Positions 11,066 to 24,090 are shown, numbered from the stretch's first letter. The stretch: DNA of 64,000 bases from Notolepis coatsorum (GCA_963971535.1 OZ020593.1:14127057-14191056), one strand, 5' to 3'. Notes: a model not told the origin generated them from the sequence alone. Translations and numbers: made by a program.

Positions 11066-11374
11066 GAACGGATTATTTTCCCGTCCATTCACCTTTGAAT
11101 GCAGTCGACATTTCTTTTACTGACCATCTTTGAAAATGCCATATTTTTCTGCTGCCTGCCTGCTGGCAAAAATAGGCTAATAGCTACATTTATCTCACAG
11201 AGATAAAACTGGGAGCGAGTTTACTGTAGAATAGATGCGCTGTCAACTCTGCTCCGATTTGAACTGAAAGAGAGAGACGACATGCAGTCCGTGAAGACCC
11301 GCCCTACTCCTCTACTCTGCATCTGATTCGCAGACTGTGGGTGAGGGGGGAAAACGCTGGCGGGACGCCTGTTC

Positions 11375-12550
11375 CTTAGGCTATGGTTAGACTAGTGTAT
11401 TCCTGGCGTTTTTTTATACGTTTTTGACGACGTTTCATGTCCTATCTACACAGAAATGTGTTTTTTGGCGTTTTTTTGTGGATACGGCTGAAACGCAAAA
11501 TTGTGTTTGCGTTTGGAGATACGCAAAAAAAACGAGTCGACAACAGCGTGTAGTCAGCACGGAGCAGTTGTTGCGAAAACGCCCATGCGCAGTAGATACC
11601 ATCTGCGTGCCTTTCCGGTGACAACAGTGTGTGTGTTTGGGACAGAGCTCCGTGTCCCAAATAGCTTCAGCTACCATGTGTTGTCAAGTTATTGTTATAA
11701 GGACCCCAGTCCAAGCTACAACAGTCTGCATTCCCTTAACAATTGTTTGTATTGAGCCGTATTGTATTGTACCCATATGCAATATGTTAAATAAAGTTTA
11801 CATCCATTCATTCTGCTAGCATTACCGATTGCATGAGCAGCTGGCTAACGTGAGCTATCAGGATTCAGACCCTGTTAGCTCAGAGTTCCTCTTTCAACTT
11901 AACAAGCATTAAACAAAATGGCCCAGTCATCTATTCACCTTTGTTTAATACACACAGCGTTGTCTCTAATGTTATCTAACTACTGATAGCTCGCGATATC
12001 ATCAGTTTCGTGCTGGCTAAGTAGCGTGAGCTAACGTTAGCTTCTAGCCACAATGCTATATTGTTATAATGGCATACTCCATTGACGTTAGCATGCAGCT
12101 AACAATGCTACCGATCGTTTTTTAGACTAAACTATCCGCTCTTGGTGGTCACTTGTGTTGATGTTAGTTTTGTTTCATCAACAAATGACAGGCAGAACAC
12201 ACAGTGAATGTATCCGTTTTGTTTATTGCACTTTTATTAGGCTTTGCTGAAAAAAGAATTGCTGCATTGAGTGAGCAAGCAAGATGGTGGCGCGGCATAG
12301 GCGCCTGCCTTATTGACATTTTCTTTGCTGGAGCTTCCACCAGGAAGTGTATTGGCACATTCGTTCTGATTGGTTGAAATTGCCTTCATGTTTGCCACCT
12401 ACTGCCACCTACTGCTTTGGCAGTGTACTACATCAGTGTGCTCGGCTGACAAAAACGAAAAAAAAACGAAAGTGTGACTCAGGCGCACGACGTCGCGGCG
12501 ATACGCATAAGAAAACAATACGAAGATGATACGAAAGGTGTAACCTCTGC
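11375..12550. mobile_element. Possible MITE with weak inverted ends
   Basis: The left side GGCTATGGTTAGAC and, reversed, the right side GGCAGAGGTTACAC are similar, and both neighbouring regions are rich in CGTTTTTT/AAAAAACG and ACGCATA words. A plus-strand (ATTC)-tailed retroposon scrap sits inside at about 11720-11815. No duplication was found, so this is tentative. Confidence 0.35.
11720..11815 (+). mobile_element. (ATTC)n-tailed retroposon scrap
   Basis: It contains TGCATTCCCTTAACAATTG, TATTGAGCCGTATTGTATTG, AATATGTTAAATAAAG and ends CATTCATTC, matching the 3' end of the family seen at 17.9 and 59.4 kb. Confidence 0.75.
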
Positions 12551-13156
12551 CTTAATGTCAAGCAAGCAGTGCAAGAATGCGGAAGCATTCTACCGTAGTG
12601 GTGTGCGGTAATGCGCCTTTCATTTTCCTTCGCCCAGGTGCGTGCCAGGGGCCAAGCTGGAGATTCTGGGCCCCATGAAAGAATCAATTTGTGGGCCCCC
12701 AATCTATAAAAAAAATGTGGGGCATTTGCTGGGCCCTTGGAATCATCCTAACCCCCCCCCCCCCCCCCCAGCTACTCCCCTGGTCCCAGCACCAAACCAA
12801 TTATGTGACTATATGCCAAGAAACGGTAGCTATTTGAAAATAATGTATGACTGAAGTGATGGAGACCATGTTTGAAGGCAAACAAAAGCAAATCCCCCTC
12901 AGATCGCACAGCAACCAGAATAACTGAAATACTGGCACAGTGCATTTCCATAGCTGTGGATAAGTCTACTGACACAGCTGTGGATAAGTCTACTGACACC
13001 ACTAAGAAGCCTGAAGATAAGATTGAGAAGATTGGATCAGTTGTACTTTTTTTTGAATACTTGAAACCCTTTTTTTGTGGAATATTTGATGCGGCCCCAG
13101 CCTCACCCAGACTCCACCTCCAGCGGCCCCCAGGTAAATTGAGTTTGAGACCCCTG

Positions 13157-14440
13157 GTTAAGATGGATGTATTACCAAGAATCAATTTCATCAGCTCAAT
13201 GCTACCGTTACCTCCTCCAGAGGGCTACTGGAAAAGATTGCAATCCTCCACATACAAATTTATTTGGAATAACAAACCACCTCGCATAAAAAGATCCACC
13301 GCACAGAGAAATAAAGCAGACGGTGGCATGGCAGTTCCAGATTTTTTACAATATTTTAAGGCTTTCACATTAAGACCATTGAAAATATGGTTTGATCCCC
13401 AGGCGTTGGTATCTTGGAGAGAATTGGAAGAAAACATAGTAGCCCCACAGAGACTGAAAGACATAGCACACACTAAACTTTCAATCAAGCATTGTGAGCG
13501 GGAATTTGGCCCCATAATTACCCATGCAATCAGAACATGGCGGGAAACACAAAAGAAATATCCCAACCCTCAAAAATGGCATAATCACACTCCCATATTC
13601 AATAACAATGCACTCTTAATGGGAAAACGCCCTATAAGATTCCCTATATGGGAAGAGCAAGGCATACACTCATTAGGGGATATTTTTAATAACCAGGGCT
13701 TCTGTAGTTATGGCGAAATATGCACAAAGTTTAACCTCACCGAGTCCACATGGCTTTTTTACATACAGTTACGACTATGTCTGAGGTCTCACGGTGTTCC
13801 ATTACTCATACCAATTGAACACCACAGATACCACAAATTTTTCTATGAAAGAGAAACATTGGGAGGTTTTGTATCAGGTTTTTATTATCAATTACTAACG
13901 TCCTCGTATGAAACCCTTCAACTAGACACTGTCTGGAGGAGGGATATACCAGACCTGGAAAATGACTTTGATTGGCAAGGAGCCTGGGCAAATGTCCGAC
14001 TTACATCAAGGAACCCGGATCATCAACAAATCAATCTGAACTATATTCACAGGACATACTTGACTCCTATAAGACTGTGCAGAATGGGAAGACTCCAAAT
14101 GCTCCCAATGTACAAATGGGGACGAAGGAACATGTATGCACATGTATTGGGACTGCCCACCAGTTAAGGCATTCTGGAAAGATGTGTCCCAACAATTATC
14201 AAAACTCGTATCTTGGAATATACCTGTACACCCCTCGGTATTACTATTGAATGATGTTTTTGAGTTTGCAGTGAATCCACAGCTAAAGAGATTGGTTTTA
14301 TCGGGTATCACAGTAGCTAAAAAGCTGATCGCATCACGCTGGTTTCAACCGGAAAAAATGTGCCGGAAAGTTTGGTTTCTTACATATCTCGATGTGATAT
14401 ATCAAGAAATATCTACAGCAAGAATTCTGGGTCTCAATTA
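13157..14440 (+). pseudogene. L1-like ORF2, C-terminal segment
   Basis: After the hAT element the LINE frame resumes with KMDVLPRINFISSMLP, YKFIWNNKPPRIKRS and GGMAVPDFLQYFKA, the classic post-RT blocks of L1 ORF2. The frame is open to about 14090, shifts, and continues as CTCIGTAHQ / MHMYWDCPPVKAFWKDV (the C-terminal cysteine/His region of L1) and ends ARILGLN at 14441. One frameshift and the inserted elements inactivate it. A 3' UTR of about 370 bp with AATAAA-like text and poly(A) follows. Confidence 0.88.
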
Positions 14441-14839
14441 ATCCAAAATGTCAATGTGGGTAGAAGTGGTGGAGAGAATAAAAGCTAGCTTATAATGGTA
14501 GTGTCTGGTTAGGAGTGAGGGATAATGGAGGTACTATCCAAGGGGGGGTCCGGGAGGGGGGGGTTCGAGCTGGAGCATATGTGTGATAGGGTTTTAGAAA
14601 ATAGGTATTAGGGGTATATTCTATACTAACATTTATATAATTGTAATTTCGCTGGATATACACTGTATACGGTTAAAATGTTATTATAGACTATTTTTGT
14701 TTTATCTTGTTTCTGTACTTGCATGTAATTTTAACCACCTTGACTGAAAGTTTCATTATGCATTATGTGTTGAGTACTGACTTTTAATAATTTTTGTTTT
14801 GCAATAATAAAAAAAAAAAAAAAAAAAAGTATCTAAGTG

Positions 14840-14899
14840 TAAGTGTGCGTGTGTGTGTGTGTGTAAGTATGCAGGTGTAAGTGTATAAGTGTGTGTGTG

Positions 14900-14971
<72 letters not shown>

Positions 14972-15135
14972 TGTGTGTGTATGTGTGTGTGTGAATGTGT
15001 GTCTGTGTGTGTATGTGTGTGTGTGCGTGTGTCTGTGTGTGTAGGCTATGTGTGTGTGTGTCTGTGTGTGTATGTGTGTGTGTGCGTGTGTGTGCGTGTG
15101 TCTGTGTGTGTATGTGTGTGAATGTGTGTGCGTGT
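14840..15135. repeat. (GT)n microsatellite continuing after the LINE
   Basis: The right half of the GT array into which the L1-like LINE inserted. GTCT and GTAT interruptions are frequent. Cysteine/valine-rich and Thr-His frames here are artefacts. Confidence 0.95.
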
Positions 15136-16657
15136 GCATAGGCGGCGGATGGGCTTATGGTCTAGGTAGGCTGTATTGGGAACGCCCCCTCGCGTGTAGC
15201 GCGAGAAAAATTTGACCTTTTATTTTTGGTTTCACGCAAACTGTCCAGGTTCTGATTTCATATACACACACACTACTAGGCTATACTACAGCGAGCCCCA
15301 CTCATTTATATATAGTGCAAATTAAGTGTTCAAATGAAGGCATCCAATAATATATGAACCATTGTCTTACCTTAATGCAGATAAATGCGACGTTTCGTCT
15401 TGGTGAGAATTGAATCACAAGTTGCAATGAAGTGAAAGTTTTTCGTAATTTAGATCTCATCATGCTTTGAAAACAATGTACATACAGTAGCTCTAAAAAG
15501 TTTCCACGATTTGATGAACTCGGACTCTCATCATGTCCTCTTAGAGCAAGCCCTTGTTTGCCAAGATAAAACAACATACAGCCTCAGGTGATCGCTAGTT
15601 ATGCCTCCTCGCTTCTCTACAAAGCGATCGGCGGGCTGAAATTCAGAACACAGATGTTTGCTTTACTCTGCCTGCGGGATCAGATTCAGGATGATCATGT
15701 GAATGATGTGATTGGCCACATTATTTAACCTGAGCCTATGCGTGATTGGTTACTGCCTGTATACCTGGAATGTTAAACGCTGCCACAGATTGACACCTTC
15801 GTCGTTGACACCTCGGCCAGCGAGCCGGCTGCAGCACAAGACATACACTAGCCAGCAGCCTGCGCATATATATTATATACATTTCAACAGTGGCGGCCGC
15901 TGGCGCTGGTGCCTTGTGGTTCGCAGTTCACGTTAATAGGTCGAGTTGAAAATGTAATGCTCTGAGATGCTCTGGAGCAATCTCTCTCGGTCTCTCGGAT
16001 CAATCAAATCAAATAATTAACACATGTATGTTGTCATTTTAAACAACTCACCATTCATTCATTATGCATCAGCAGCAGCTAAATTATGTTTATAATGTTT
16101 GTATAATGTTTATACAAACGGGTGCGTGCGATGTGATTGGTACAGACAGTACTGGATGCGGTCTGGAATGTCAACTGTGTCACCACACCTACCCATTGAC
16201 ACCTCCGTCGGGGCGACCCCCCCCCCCCCCCCCCCACACACACACACAGACAGGCTGCCTAATTCTGCAGTATGCCCAATATTATTTATATATAAATGCT
16301 AAATATTTACATCAGACATGTACAGACAATGTACAAACAAACAATAATTCTACATATTAGGTACAGGCAAGCATATGGTGTTAGAGTTCTGCAGGGATGT
16401 TGTTGACAAGTTCTTTTTTAACCATGTTTTGAAGTGGGGGTGGGTGGGGGTGGGTGGGGGCTCCTGCCAGTCTTCAGTGTATTCAGGCCGTCTGGAATGT
16501 TAAGTGTCACCACACCTATCCATTGACGGACCCCAGCCCCCCCACACACACACAGGTACACAGGGGAAAAAAGGCTAATTTTTATAAAATAAATAAAAAT
16601 AATGTGTCGACTGGTCTGGGAAGGCACAGCCTGCCCCAGCCTTATACACCCGCCGCC

Positions 16658-16662
<5 letters not shown>
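15136..16662. other. No gene; short dispersed repeats
   Basis: TGGAATGT with CACCACACCTA and CCATTGAC recurs at about 16160-16205 and 16493-16530, and a diverged version at about 15768, suggesting a local duplication. A poly-C run (16210-16226) precedes a CA tract. No coding region is recognised. Confidence 0.5.
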
Positions 16663-16688
<26 letters not shown>

Positions 16689-16795
16689 CTGTGTGTGTGT
16701 GTGTGTCTGTGTGTGTGTGTCTGTGTGTGCTTGTGTCTGTGTGTGTGTGTGTGTGTCTGTGTGTGTATGAATGTGTGTGTGTGTGTGTGTGTCAC
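16663..16795. repeat. (GT)n microsatellite
   Basis: GT dinucleotide array with GTCT interruptions. Confidence 0.95.
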
Positions 16796-17124
16796 ACCTC
16801 TGTTTGCGGCCCCGTCTCTGCGCCGTGACAGCGAGCAGAATGACAGAGTGTTTTATGGCGTCTCATTGAGACACCCTTGACGCAGCAGACACCTCCTCTC
16901 TGCACTACCCCTGTCTCCACCTCTTTAGCTCCCTCTCTCTCACCGCCCGCCTCCCGTCTCTCTCTCTCCACCCCCCCCCCCCCCCGCTCCCCCTAAATCA
17001 CCCTCTTTTCTCTGTCTCTGGCTTTTTTCCCCATCCATCTCTTTCTCAATCATCTTCTTCCATATTGCTCCCTATCCTCGCAAAACTCTCTCCCTCCGTC
17101 CACCGATGCACTCCTCCATCCCCA

Positions 17125-17156
17125 TCTCTCTCTCTCTCTGCCTCGCTCTCTCTCTC

Positions 17157-17243
<87 letters not shown>
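17125..17243. repeat. (TC)n tract at the 5' junction of the Tx1-like LINE
   Basis: A TC array runs directly into LINE sequence at 17244. A second TC array follows the LINE 3' end near 37805, so the LINE sits inside a TC microsatellite. Confidence 0.95.
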
Positions 17244-17245
<2 letters not shown>

Positions 17246-18455
17246 TTGTGACGGGAACATCTAATGGAGCACTCTCTGCCTCCACACTCATTCCGGCTGC
17301 CTCCCCACTGGAACTGAGTTTAGTTTTCAAATTCAGGCTGGACGATTTTGACTACGACATTCATGTGAGCTCAGGCAGAATGAAGTGCTTTGGATGCGGG
17401 GAAGAGGGTCATTTAATTTGTGCGTGCCCAGTGAGCGAAAAGGGGTGAACAGCCGACTGCTGGCGCGGAGGCTACAAAGACCGCAGATAGCAGTCAGCCT
17501 GCAGCGAATAAGCCTTCGGCAGCTGCCCGCACTCTACATGCACAGCAGCGGAGACAAGTGTGAGTGAGAGGCCAGTTGCAATTATTGCAAAAGCTCAGGT
17601 ACACAGTGGAGAGAGCGGGGGGGAATGTTGTGCAGGCGCAAGCCGCGCAAAGCATCAGCACTATTCAGGGGAATCTGCTAATTGATTTGAACAGTGGTAC
17701 TCAGGTCGAAGTGAGAGAGGATTTGGAGAGTACGGCAACCAGGATAGCGGAGTCTGGTTGAGGAGGATGAGACAGAGATGGATTTTTCAAAAGTTGTACG
17801 AAAGAAGAGGAAAAGCAGGGCTACTTCGAGGGTTACTGGCGGGCAGGACGCGTACTAAATACCTATATGTCCCTATGCCATAAATGTCATGTATGTTGTG
17901 TATGTCATATCTATATGAATTGAAAATGGGGGACCCTGATGGAAACAAGACAAACGTCTTTCTCAGGTCTGCATCCCCTTAACAATTGTATGTATTGAGC
18001 CGTACTGTATTGTACCCATTCTGCAATCTGTTAAATAAAGTTTTCATTCATTCATTCATTCATTCAAGGCAGCTAGGAAGGAGCAGAGCCCCGCCCCCTC
18101 TCAAACGAGGCACGGCTCAGGAAATAAAGGACAGGACGCCCAGTCACAGGACAGTAATAGCAGCAGTGAGGAAGAGGAGGATGTGCTCTTCTTGAGTGAT
18201 TTATCACAGCCTGAGTTCTCTTTCGAACAGATAAAAACATTTTTGAAAAATACCAAAGGTAAATCTATTAAATTAGAGGAACTTTTCCCTGATTTAAGGA
18301 AGTTTCATGATTCTGTCACAATACACATGAGGAGTGGGGAGGACGCAGGGCAACCTTTTTTCTCTCACCAAGAGGGATTCCGCTTAAAGAAAATATTATC
18401 AAGAGTCAGAGCAAAAATCAACGAGGAGGCTGTTGGTCCTGATGATGTATAGGCC
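17244..18455 (+). pseudogene. LINE ORF1 remnant with CCHC zinc knuckle
   Basis: The frame beginning near 17244 reads through ELSLVFKFRLDDFDYDIHV to the knuckle CFGCGEEGHLICAC (CX2CX4HX4C, about 17383-17427), a typical nucleic-acid-binding motif at the C-terminal part of Tx1-type ORF1. It then shifts frame several times. A retroposon scrap (17853-18064) interrupts it, after which ORF1 tail sequence resumes (FLSDLSQPEFSFEQIKTFL, 18186 on) and ends near 18450, about 55 bp before ORF2. The 5' half of ORF1 is missing. Confidence 0.75.
17853..18064 (+). mobile_element. (ATTC)n-tailed retroposon inserted in LINE ORF1
   Basis: It begins ACTAAATACCTATATGTC and ends with TTAAATAAAGTTTTC plus (ATTC)5. 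LINE ORF1 text resumes immediately at AAGGCAGC. It is a 3'-terminal copy, and the interrupted LINE dates it as the younger insertion. Confidence 0.85.
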
Positions 18456-18506
18456 TAATGTGTTTTTTTTGCTATTGTTTGGTTGCTGCTGTGCTGTATA
18501 CTAAAC

Positions 18507-21500
18507 ATGTGTGAATTTAAACTGGGGTCTTTAAACGTTAATGGTGCTAGAGAAGATGGTAAGAGAGCTGCCCTGTACAGCCTGATCAGGGGCAAGAAGC
18601 TAAATGTTATTTTTCTTCAGGAAACTCACAGCACGGTTGAAAATGAATCTGACTGGAAGAGGGAGTGGGGTGGGGGAGCTTTCTTCAGTCATAAGAGTAG
18701 TAACAGTGGGGGAGTTGGCTTTCTTTTTTCTAGGGATTTTCTACCTGCTTCATGTGTTGTTGATGAGATCATTCCAGGCAGGTTGCTTAAACTCTGTGCT
18801 GTATTTGAAAATGTAAAGATGTGTTTTGTAAATGTATACGCTCCAACGGTGGGGTTGGAAAGGTTATTGTTTTTGGATAAATTAAAAGATACTCTTAGTG
18901 CTTGTAGTAGTGAGGAGTATCCGTTTGTGGGTGGTGATTTTAACTGCACTGAAGATCCCGTGTTAGACAGGAATCATCAGGAGCCGCATGCGGCTTCTAA
19001 AGCCTGTCTAATACGACTGGTTGAAACCATTGAACTGTGTGATATTTGGAGATATCTCCACAGTAATCAGCGGCAGTATACCTGGGCTCATTCCAGGGAT
19101 AATTATTTATCGTTAGCCAGGCTTGATCGTTTGTATTGTTTTGAACATCACATGAGTGTGGTCACAAGCTGTTCCATAAGTCCGGTGGGTTTATCTGACC
19201 ACTCCCTTGTCCAGTGTTCCATTTTTATAAAAAATGTAAAGTGTAAAAGTGCATATTGGCACTTTAATGTCTCTCTGTTGGCTGACAATGGTTTTAAGGA
19301 TGCTTTTGGTTCTTTTTGGGCTGACTATAGGCAAACTAAACGTGACTTTAGTTCACTGCAACAGTGGTGGGATGTAGGTAAAATACATATAAAACAGCTT
19401 TGCCTACAGTACACTCTCAATGTTACAAGAGACATGGCCAGATCTATGAGAGCTCTGGAGAGAGAGGTGATGGAGATGCAGGAGTTGGCAGGCTCCACTG
19501 GAGAAAGAGAACATATTGAAGTTTTCAAAAGGAAAAAATCAGCTCTGTCTGACCTGCTGGGTATCTCTGCTAGGGGCGCTCTGGTTAGATCCCGTTTTCA
19601 AAACGTGGTCCAGATGGATGTTCCGTCTCACTTTTTCTTTGGTTTGGAGAGCAAGAATGGCCAAAAGAGGCTGCTACACTCTCTGAGGTCAGACACTGGG
19701 CAGATGCTGCATGAGACAGCCGACCTCCGTCAGTGTGCGGTTGGTTTCTACAAAGAGCTCTATAGAACTGAGTACCAAGAAGAGCCGGAGGTGGCACTGT
19801 CCTTCTTTGAGGGCCTCCCTAGAGTCTCAGCTGAGGACGGCGCAGAGCTGGAAGCACTGCTGTCAGGCCAAGAGCTGCTAGAGGCTTTGCAGAGCATGCA
19901 GAGTGGGAAGGCGCCTGGGATTGACGGTCTCCCGGTTGATTTTTACAAGTCTCTCTGGTCTGTGATTGGTGAGGATCTTTTGAGTGTCCTCAGTGATAGT
20001 CTGAGAAAGGGGAGGCTGCCTCTGAGCTGTAGGAGAGCGGTCATCACTCTCCTGCCCAAGAAGGGAGACTTACAGAACATCAGGAACTGGCGTCCAGTGT
20101 CTTTACTCTGCTCCGATTATAAAGTGCTCTCAAAGGTACTGGCAATGAGACTGAGGAAGGTGATGGAGCAGGTCATCCATGTGGACCAAACCTACTGTGT
20201 GCCCAGCAGGTTGATATCTGACAACATTACGTTGATTCGAGATATTTTGGACCTCTCTGGTGTTTTGGGTTGTGAACTTGGTCTGATTTCTCTAGATCAA
20301 GAAAAGGCTTTTGACCGAGTTGAACATCAGTACCTGTGGAAAGCAATGCAGGCTTTTGGTTTCAGCTCTGGGCTTATGGCTATGATCCAGGTCTTGTACA
20401 GAGACATTGAGAGTGTACTTAAGATTAACGGTGGTTTAAGTGCGCCTTTTGAGGTTCAGAGGGGAGTCCGACAGGGCTGTTCTTTATCAGGAATGTTGTA
20501 CTGTCTGGCCATAGAGCCGCTGTTACACAGATTAAGGACTCATTTGTCGGGTTTTTCTTTTCCGGGTTGTGACATAAAATTCAAACTGTCTGCATATGCT
20601 GATGATGTCATGATTATGGTAAAGTCCCAGCACGATATTAATATTGTACATTCAAATGTGAGGGCTTTTGGTACTCTCTCTTCTGCTAGGGTGAACTGGC
20701 AGAAGAGTGAGGCCTTAGCAGTGGGTAAAGGGCCAATTGATGGACTTGTGTTACCTGGAGGCCTGACTTGGAAGAGGGGAGGCCTAAAGTACTTGGGGAT
20801 TTATCTTGGGGATGAGGTATTTTCTTCCAAGAATTGGGACGGTGTGGTGGAGCAAGTGGAGGGCCGGCTGAAGCGATGGAAATGGATTCTTCCAAAACTG
20901 TCGCTGAAAGGTCGGGTCCTTATTATCAACAATCTTGTGTCCTCCATGCTGTGGCATCGGCTAGCATGTACGGACCCGCCGCTGAACCTACTGTCTAAGG
21001 TGCAGGGGTTGATGGTGGACTTCTTCTGGGACCGGTTGCACTGGGTCCCGCAGAGTGTCCTTTTCCTGCCCAAGGAGGAAGGGGGACAGGGGCTTGTCAA
21101 CTTGGCAAGTAGGGGAGCTGCGTTCAGGCTCCGTTTCATTCAGAGACTCCTGACAGGACCGGCTGATCTGGTCTGGAGACCTGTGGCCCGAGCCATACTG
21201 GAGCGGTGTGGTGGGCTAAGTCTGGCTGAGCCGATGTTCCTCATGGATTTAAAGGGATGTACAATGAAAAACATGCCCCGTTTCTATAAGGGACTGTTAA
21301 CAGTGTGGGGCTTGTTTACGAAAGAGAGACTGAAGGACGGTGGCTCTTTGTACTGGCTTCTGAGGGAGCCGGTGGTTCATGGGACTCGTTTTCAGGGTGG
21401 GGCCGAGCCAGCACTGAGGCAAAGGCTGTGTGAGGCGAAGATGTTCACGTTGGGTAATGTGCTGGAGGTGTGCGGTCCCCTTTTTGATAATGCTGCCGGT

Positions 21501-21973
21501 CTGGCCTCACAGCTGGGCACAAGGTCTGTCAGGGTGATGGGCCGCCTATTGGGAGGCTGGAAACAGCAGCTGACTGATAATGAACTGGAAATGTGTGTTG
21601 ATTATTGTAATGGTCAGTTATTGCCTGCTGTAAATTACTCTTTTCCTGAGGTGAAACTTATCCCTATTTTTAAATGTGATGGTTGTCTGTTAGAGGTGAG
21701 CAGTGCTGCTGATTGCAGGCTGAGCACCATGGTGGGCAAAGCTATGTACTACCTGTGTGTTAAAGTGTTGAACCAAAACAGGCTGAAGGATAGGGTTGAC
21801 ACTCCATGGAGAGCTCATCTGGGCCTACAGGAGGCTCAGAGGCCTGAGTGGAGAGCACTGTACAAACCACCGTTAACTAAAAGGGTTGGGGATTTACAAT
21901 GGAGAATTTTACATGGTGCAGTTGCTGTGAACGCTTTTGTCTCTGTGATTAATTTTGATGTTGAAGACACCTG
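18507..21973 (+). pseudogene. Tx1-like LINE ORF2 (endonuclease-RT), 5' part
   Basis: ORF2 begins at the ATG at 18507 (the open frame extends a few codons upstream). The AP-endonuclease domain is intact: LNVNGAR, FLQETHS, NVYAPT, GGDFNC and LSDHSL. Reverse transcriptase follows: RPVSLLCSDYKVLSK, LISLDQEKAFDRV (motif A), VRQGCSLSGMLYCL (motif B) and AYADDVMIMV (motif C, about 20590). The thumb and C-terminal region extends over more than 400 residues with no stop until the DNA transposon at 21974. The 3' remainder lies 15.3 kb away at 37273-37698 in a compatible frame. Apart from the insertion the ORF looks undamaged, so the LINE copy is fairly young. Confidence 0.9.
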
Positions 21974-23466
21974 GGGGCCCCGTTCCCCGTACCTGGATAA
22001 CTGAGTTAGCCGGATAACTTTCGGTCAAGCCTGACTTAAGCCGGACCTTCCCATTCCCCGAAGCTGGATTGTCTAAATCACCATGACAACAGATCAAAAA
22101 GTTTGAGCCTGGTCGGGAGCAGGGTTAAGTTCAGTTAGCCGGATGAACCATCGCCACGCCCCCGCAAAGAAGTGACAGCTCGTTTCCTGAAATGATTCTC
22201 ACAGTCTAGGATCTGCATTATACCATTCTGAATTACGTTTTTGTGCTCCATTCTTCCAGAGGGGGCTTTTGAAATGTAAAATAGACCCAAAATGCTGATA
22301 CTAAATTCACTTTGTCCTAAATAATGCACGTTATATATACCGTGGCGCTCGCTAGGTGCGATGTACACATTATGTGGTTATTTTAACAACGCGCAGCATT
22401 GCAAATGTGAATCCCGCGGGGATATCCTTAATGATTGAAACCTATCGCTCGTTTGGCTCTGATTCCTTTCATATTCTCCGCTGTGGATGAGGAGCGAGGA
22501 AGGAGAGGAGCGCCTGGATTTTGTTTCATTCAAGCATAAAATTGAAGTGTCTATGCGTGGATTGTGGATTTTGTGTGATATTGTAACTGGGATTAAAATG
22601 TCTGATGAGATGCGCTGTTTGACGGATTTGAGAAATTGAATGAGCCGTTGACGTCACATTAATGCATTTGAGAATAAAGAGATAAAACGTCATTCAAAAG
22701 AAAAGATATTCTAAACACGGGTCTCTCGTTCATTAATGTATAAACAATGAATCTATCACGTCTGGCACAGTGGCGCAGCGGTAGTGCTCAATCCTTCCAA
22801 TATAATTTTTTGGAATATAATATTAATGATTATACGCAAAAGTAGCCTAGTTTTAAGTTAAAATATTATAAATCTACATGCATTGAGGATGTCATTCTTT
22901 ATATAGCTCTCAACGTGCACCAAATTGAATTATTCCTACATTGCAAAAAGAAGGAAAAGACTAGGATTCGAACCCCGGTCGTCTGCGTGAAAGTCAAAAG
23001 GACAATCCGTCACACCACAGTGCAGATAAATAAAAAATCCACCATACATCAATCAATGGATAAGAGAGCCGTATCCTTATTCTGAAACAGTTGAACTAAT
23101 TATTTTCGCTAGCAAGATCTCATTTGATTATTCAATGCATAAACCTACTGCCAGCAGGAACGTTTAAAGAAATATAATCTGATTGATTGGGGTAATGAGG
23201 GATTTAAAATTAGCCTATAGATTATGCATTTAACTTGTCGGCAAGGCTATTGAGCCGCCTGCAATCTGTAAAACAATCAATCAATCAATGTCGTTAGAAG
23301 ATCAGGATTTCTGCTATCGATACGTGATGGCTTTTCAACTGAAGCGGCCGCGCGCACTTATCCTGGGTCTCAAGTCTGGTTTGAGTTAACGAGACTGAAT
23401 CCACCTTCGAGGAACAGGAAAATCCCGGCTTCAAACATCGGGTTAACTGAATCTGGATAATGGGAC

Positions 23467-23989
23467 TGTTGTGGAAAATGTGTATACGGGGGTGGAGGTA
23501 GGAAAGGGGTTAGTCTTGACTAGTTTAATATAGGTCAACTAGCAGGGCTCAAAGACACTAGGGCGACAGTCTGGCTGATGTTCTTAAAACAACCTCAAGT
23601 ATAGGACAGATAGACATTTCAAGTAAATCACATCTTGTTTATTTCTTTTTTAATCTTGACTCCAGCTTTGTCTCAGGACGATAAACCTTGAGACTTATCT
23701 TCTGTTTTTATTCTCTCTTCTATGTTAAATCTATGTGTCATCTTAATGTACGTCATGTCATATCTGATAATATGTTACGTCATCATATCTGTCATGTCGG
23801 GGCAGGGCTGGGAAGGTATTATCTGGGGGAACGGGGGGTTGGGGGGTCAGAGTGTTTTCCTTCAACTGTGGTGACCGTCTACTGAGCCATAGCTTTTGCT
23901 GTTAAAACTTCTTTTCCTAAATAAATTACCTACTTGTTAAAATTGGAAATATCGTCTCCTGCTGTGTTAAACAACCATCAGCCACAACA
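23467..23989 (+). repeat. 5' LTR of the ERV
   Basis: 523 bp, starting TGTTGTGGAAAATG and ending CAGCCACAACA. It contains an AATAAA at about 23918 upstream of the end, as expected for the R region. It matches the 3' LTR with about four substitutions: a G/A near 23488, two in the T-rich tract near 23638, and a G/T near 23689. Confidence 0.96.
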
Positions 23990-23991
23990 TT

Positions 23992-24009
23992 TGGTGACCC
24001 TTGACCTGT
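23992..24009 (+). promoter_or_regulatory. Primer-binding site candidate
   Basis: TGGTGACCCTTGACCTGT begins 3 bases after the LTR. The TGG start matches the CCA end of a tRNA; I cannot name the primer tRNA with confidence. Confidence 0.7.
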
Positions 24010-24090
24010 AGACCGCCCTGCCGGGCCCCTCACACGGCCAGCTCCGGACCTCTCCCGTAGAAATTCTGGCGGTGTCGACAAACAATAACA

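Larger units (their letters stand above)
10019..13156. mobile_element. 3.1-kb hAT element (CAGGGGTCTCAAACTC ends)
   Basis: Perfect 16-bp inverted ends CAGGGGTCTCAAACTC and GAGTTTGAGACCCCTG are flanked by a perfect 8-bp duplication GTTAAGAT (10011-10018 and 13157-13164). Subterminal GCGGCCCGCGGGCC and GGCCCCCAGGTAAATTG are typical of one fish hAT group. The last 270 bp hold a decayed coding scrap (MKANKSKSPSDR, then ILAQCISIAVDKSTDTA) that may be residual transposase. The centre is a collection of other insertions (10397-11060 and 11375-12550). It is inserted in the L1-like LINE. Confidence 0.92.
7416..14828 (+). mobile_element. 5'-truncated L1-like LINE with perfect target duplication
   Basis: A LINE insertion flanked by the 13-bp direct repeat AAGTATCTAAGTG (7403-7415 and 14827-14839) and ending in poly(A) at 14811-14828. 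It is 5'-truncated inside the reverse transcriptase domain, as expected from target-primed reverse transcription. The body was later broken by a hAT element (7939-8678), a MULE-like element (9294-9989) and a hAT element (10019-13156), each with its own target duplication. Removing them joins LINE segments 7416-7938, 8679-9293, 9990-10018 and 13157-14828. It lies in a GT microsatellite and cannot be active. Confidence 0.9.
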
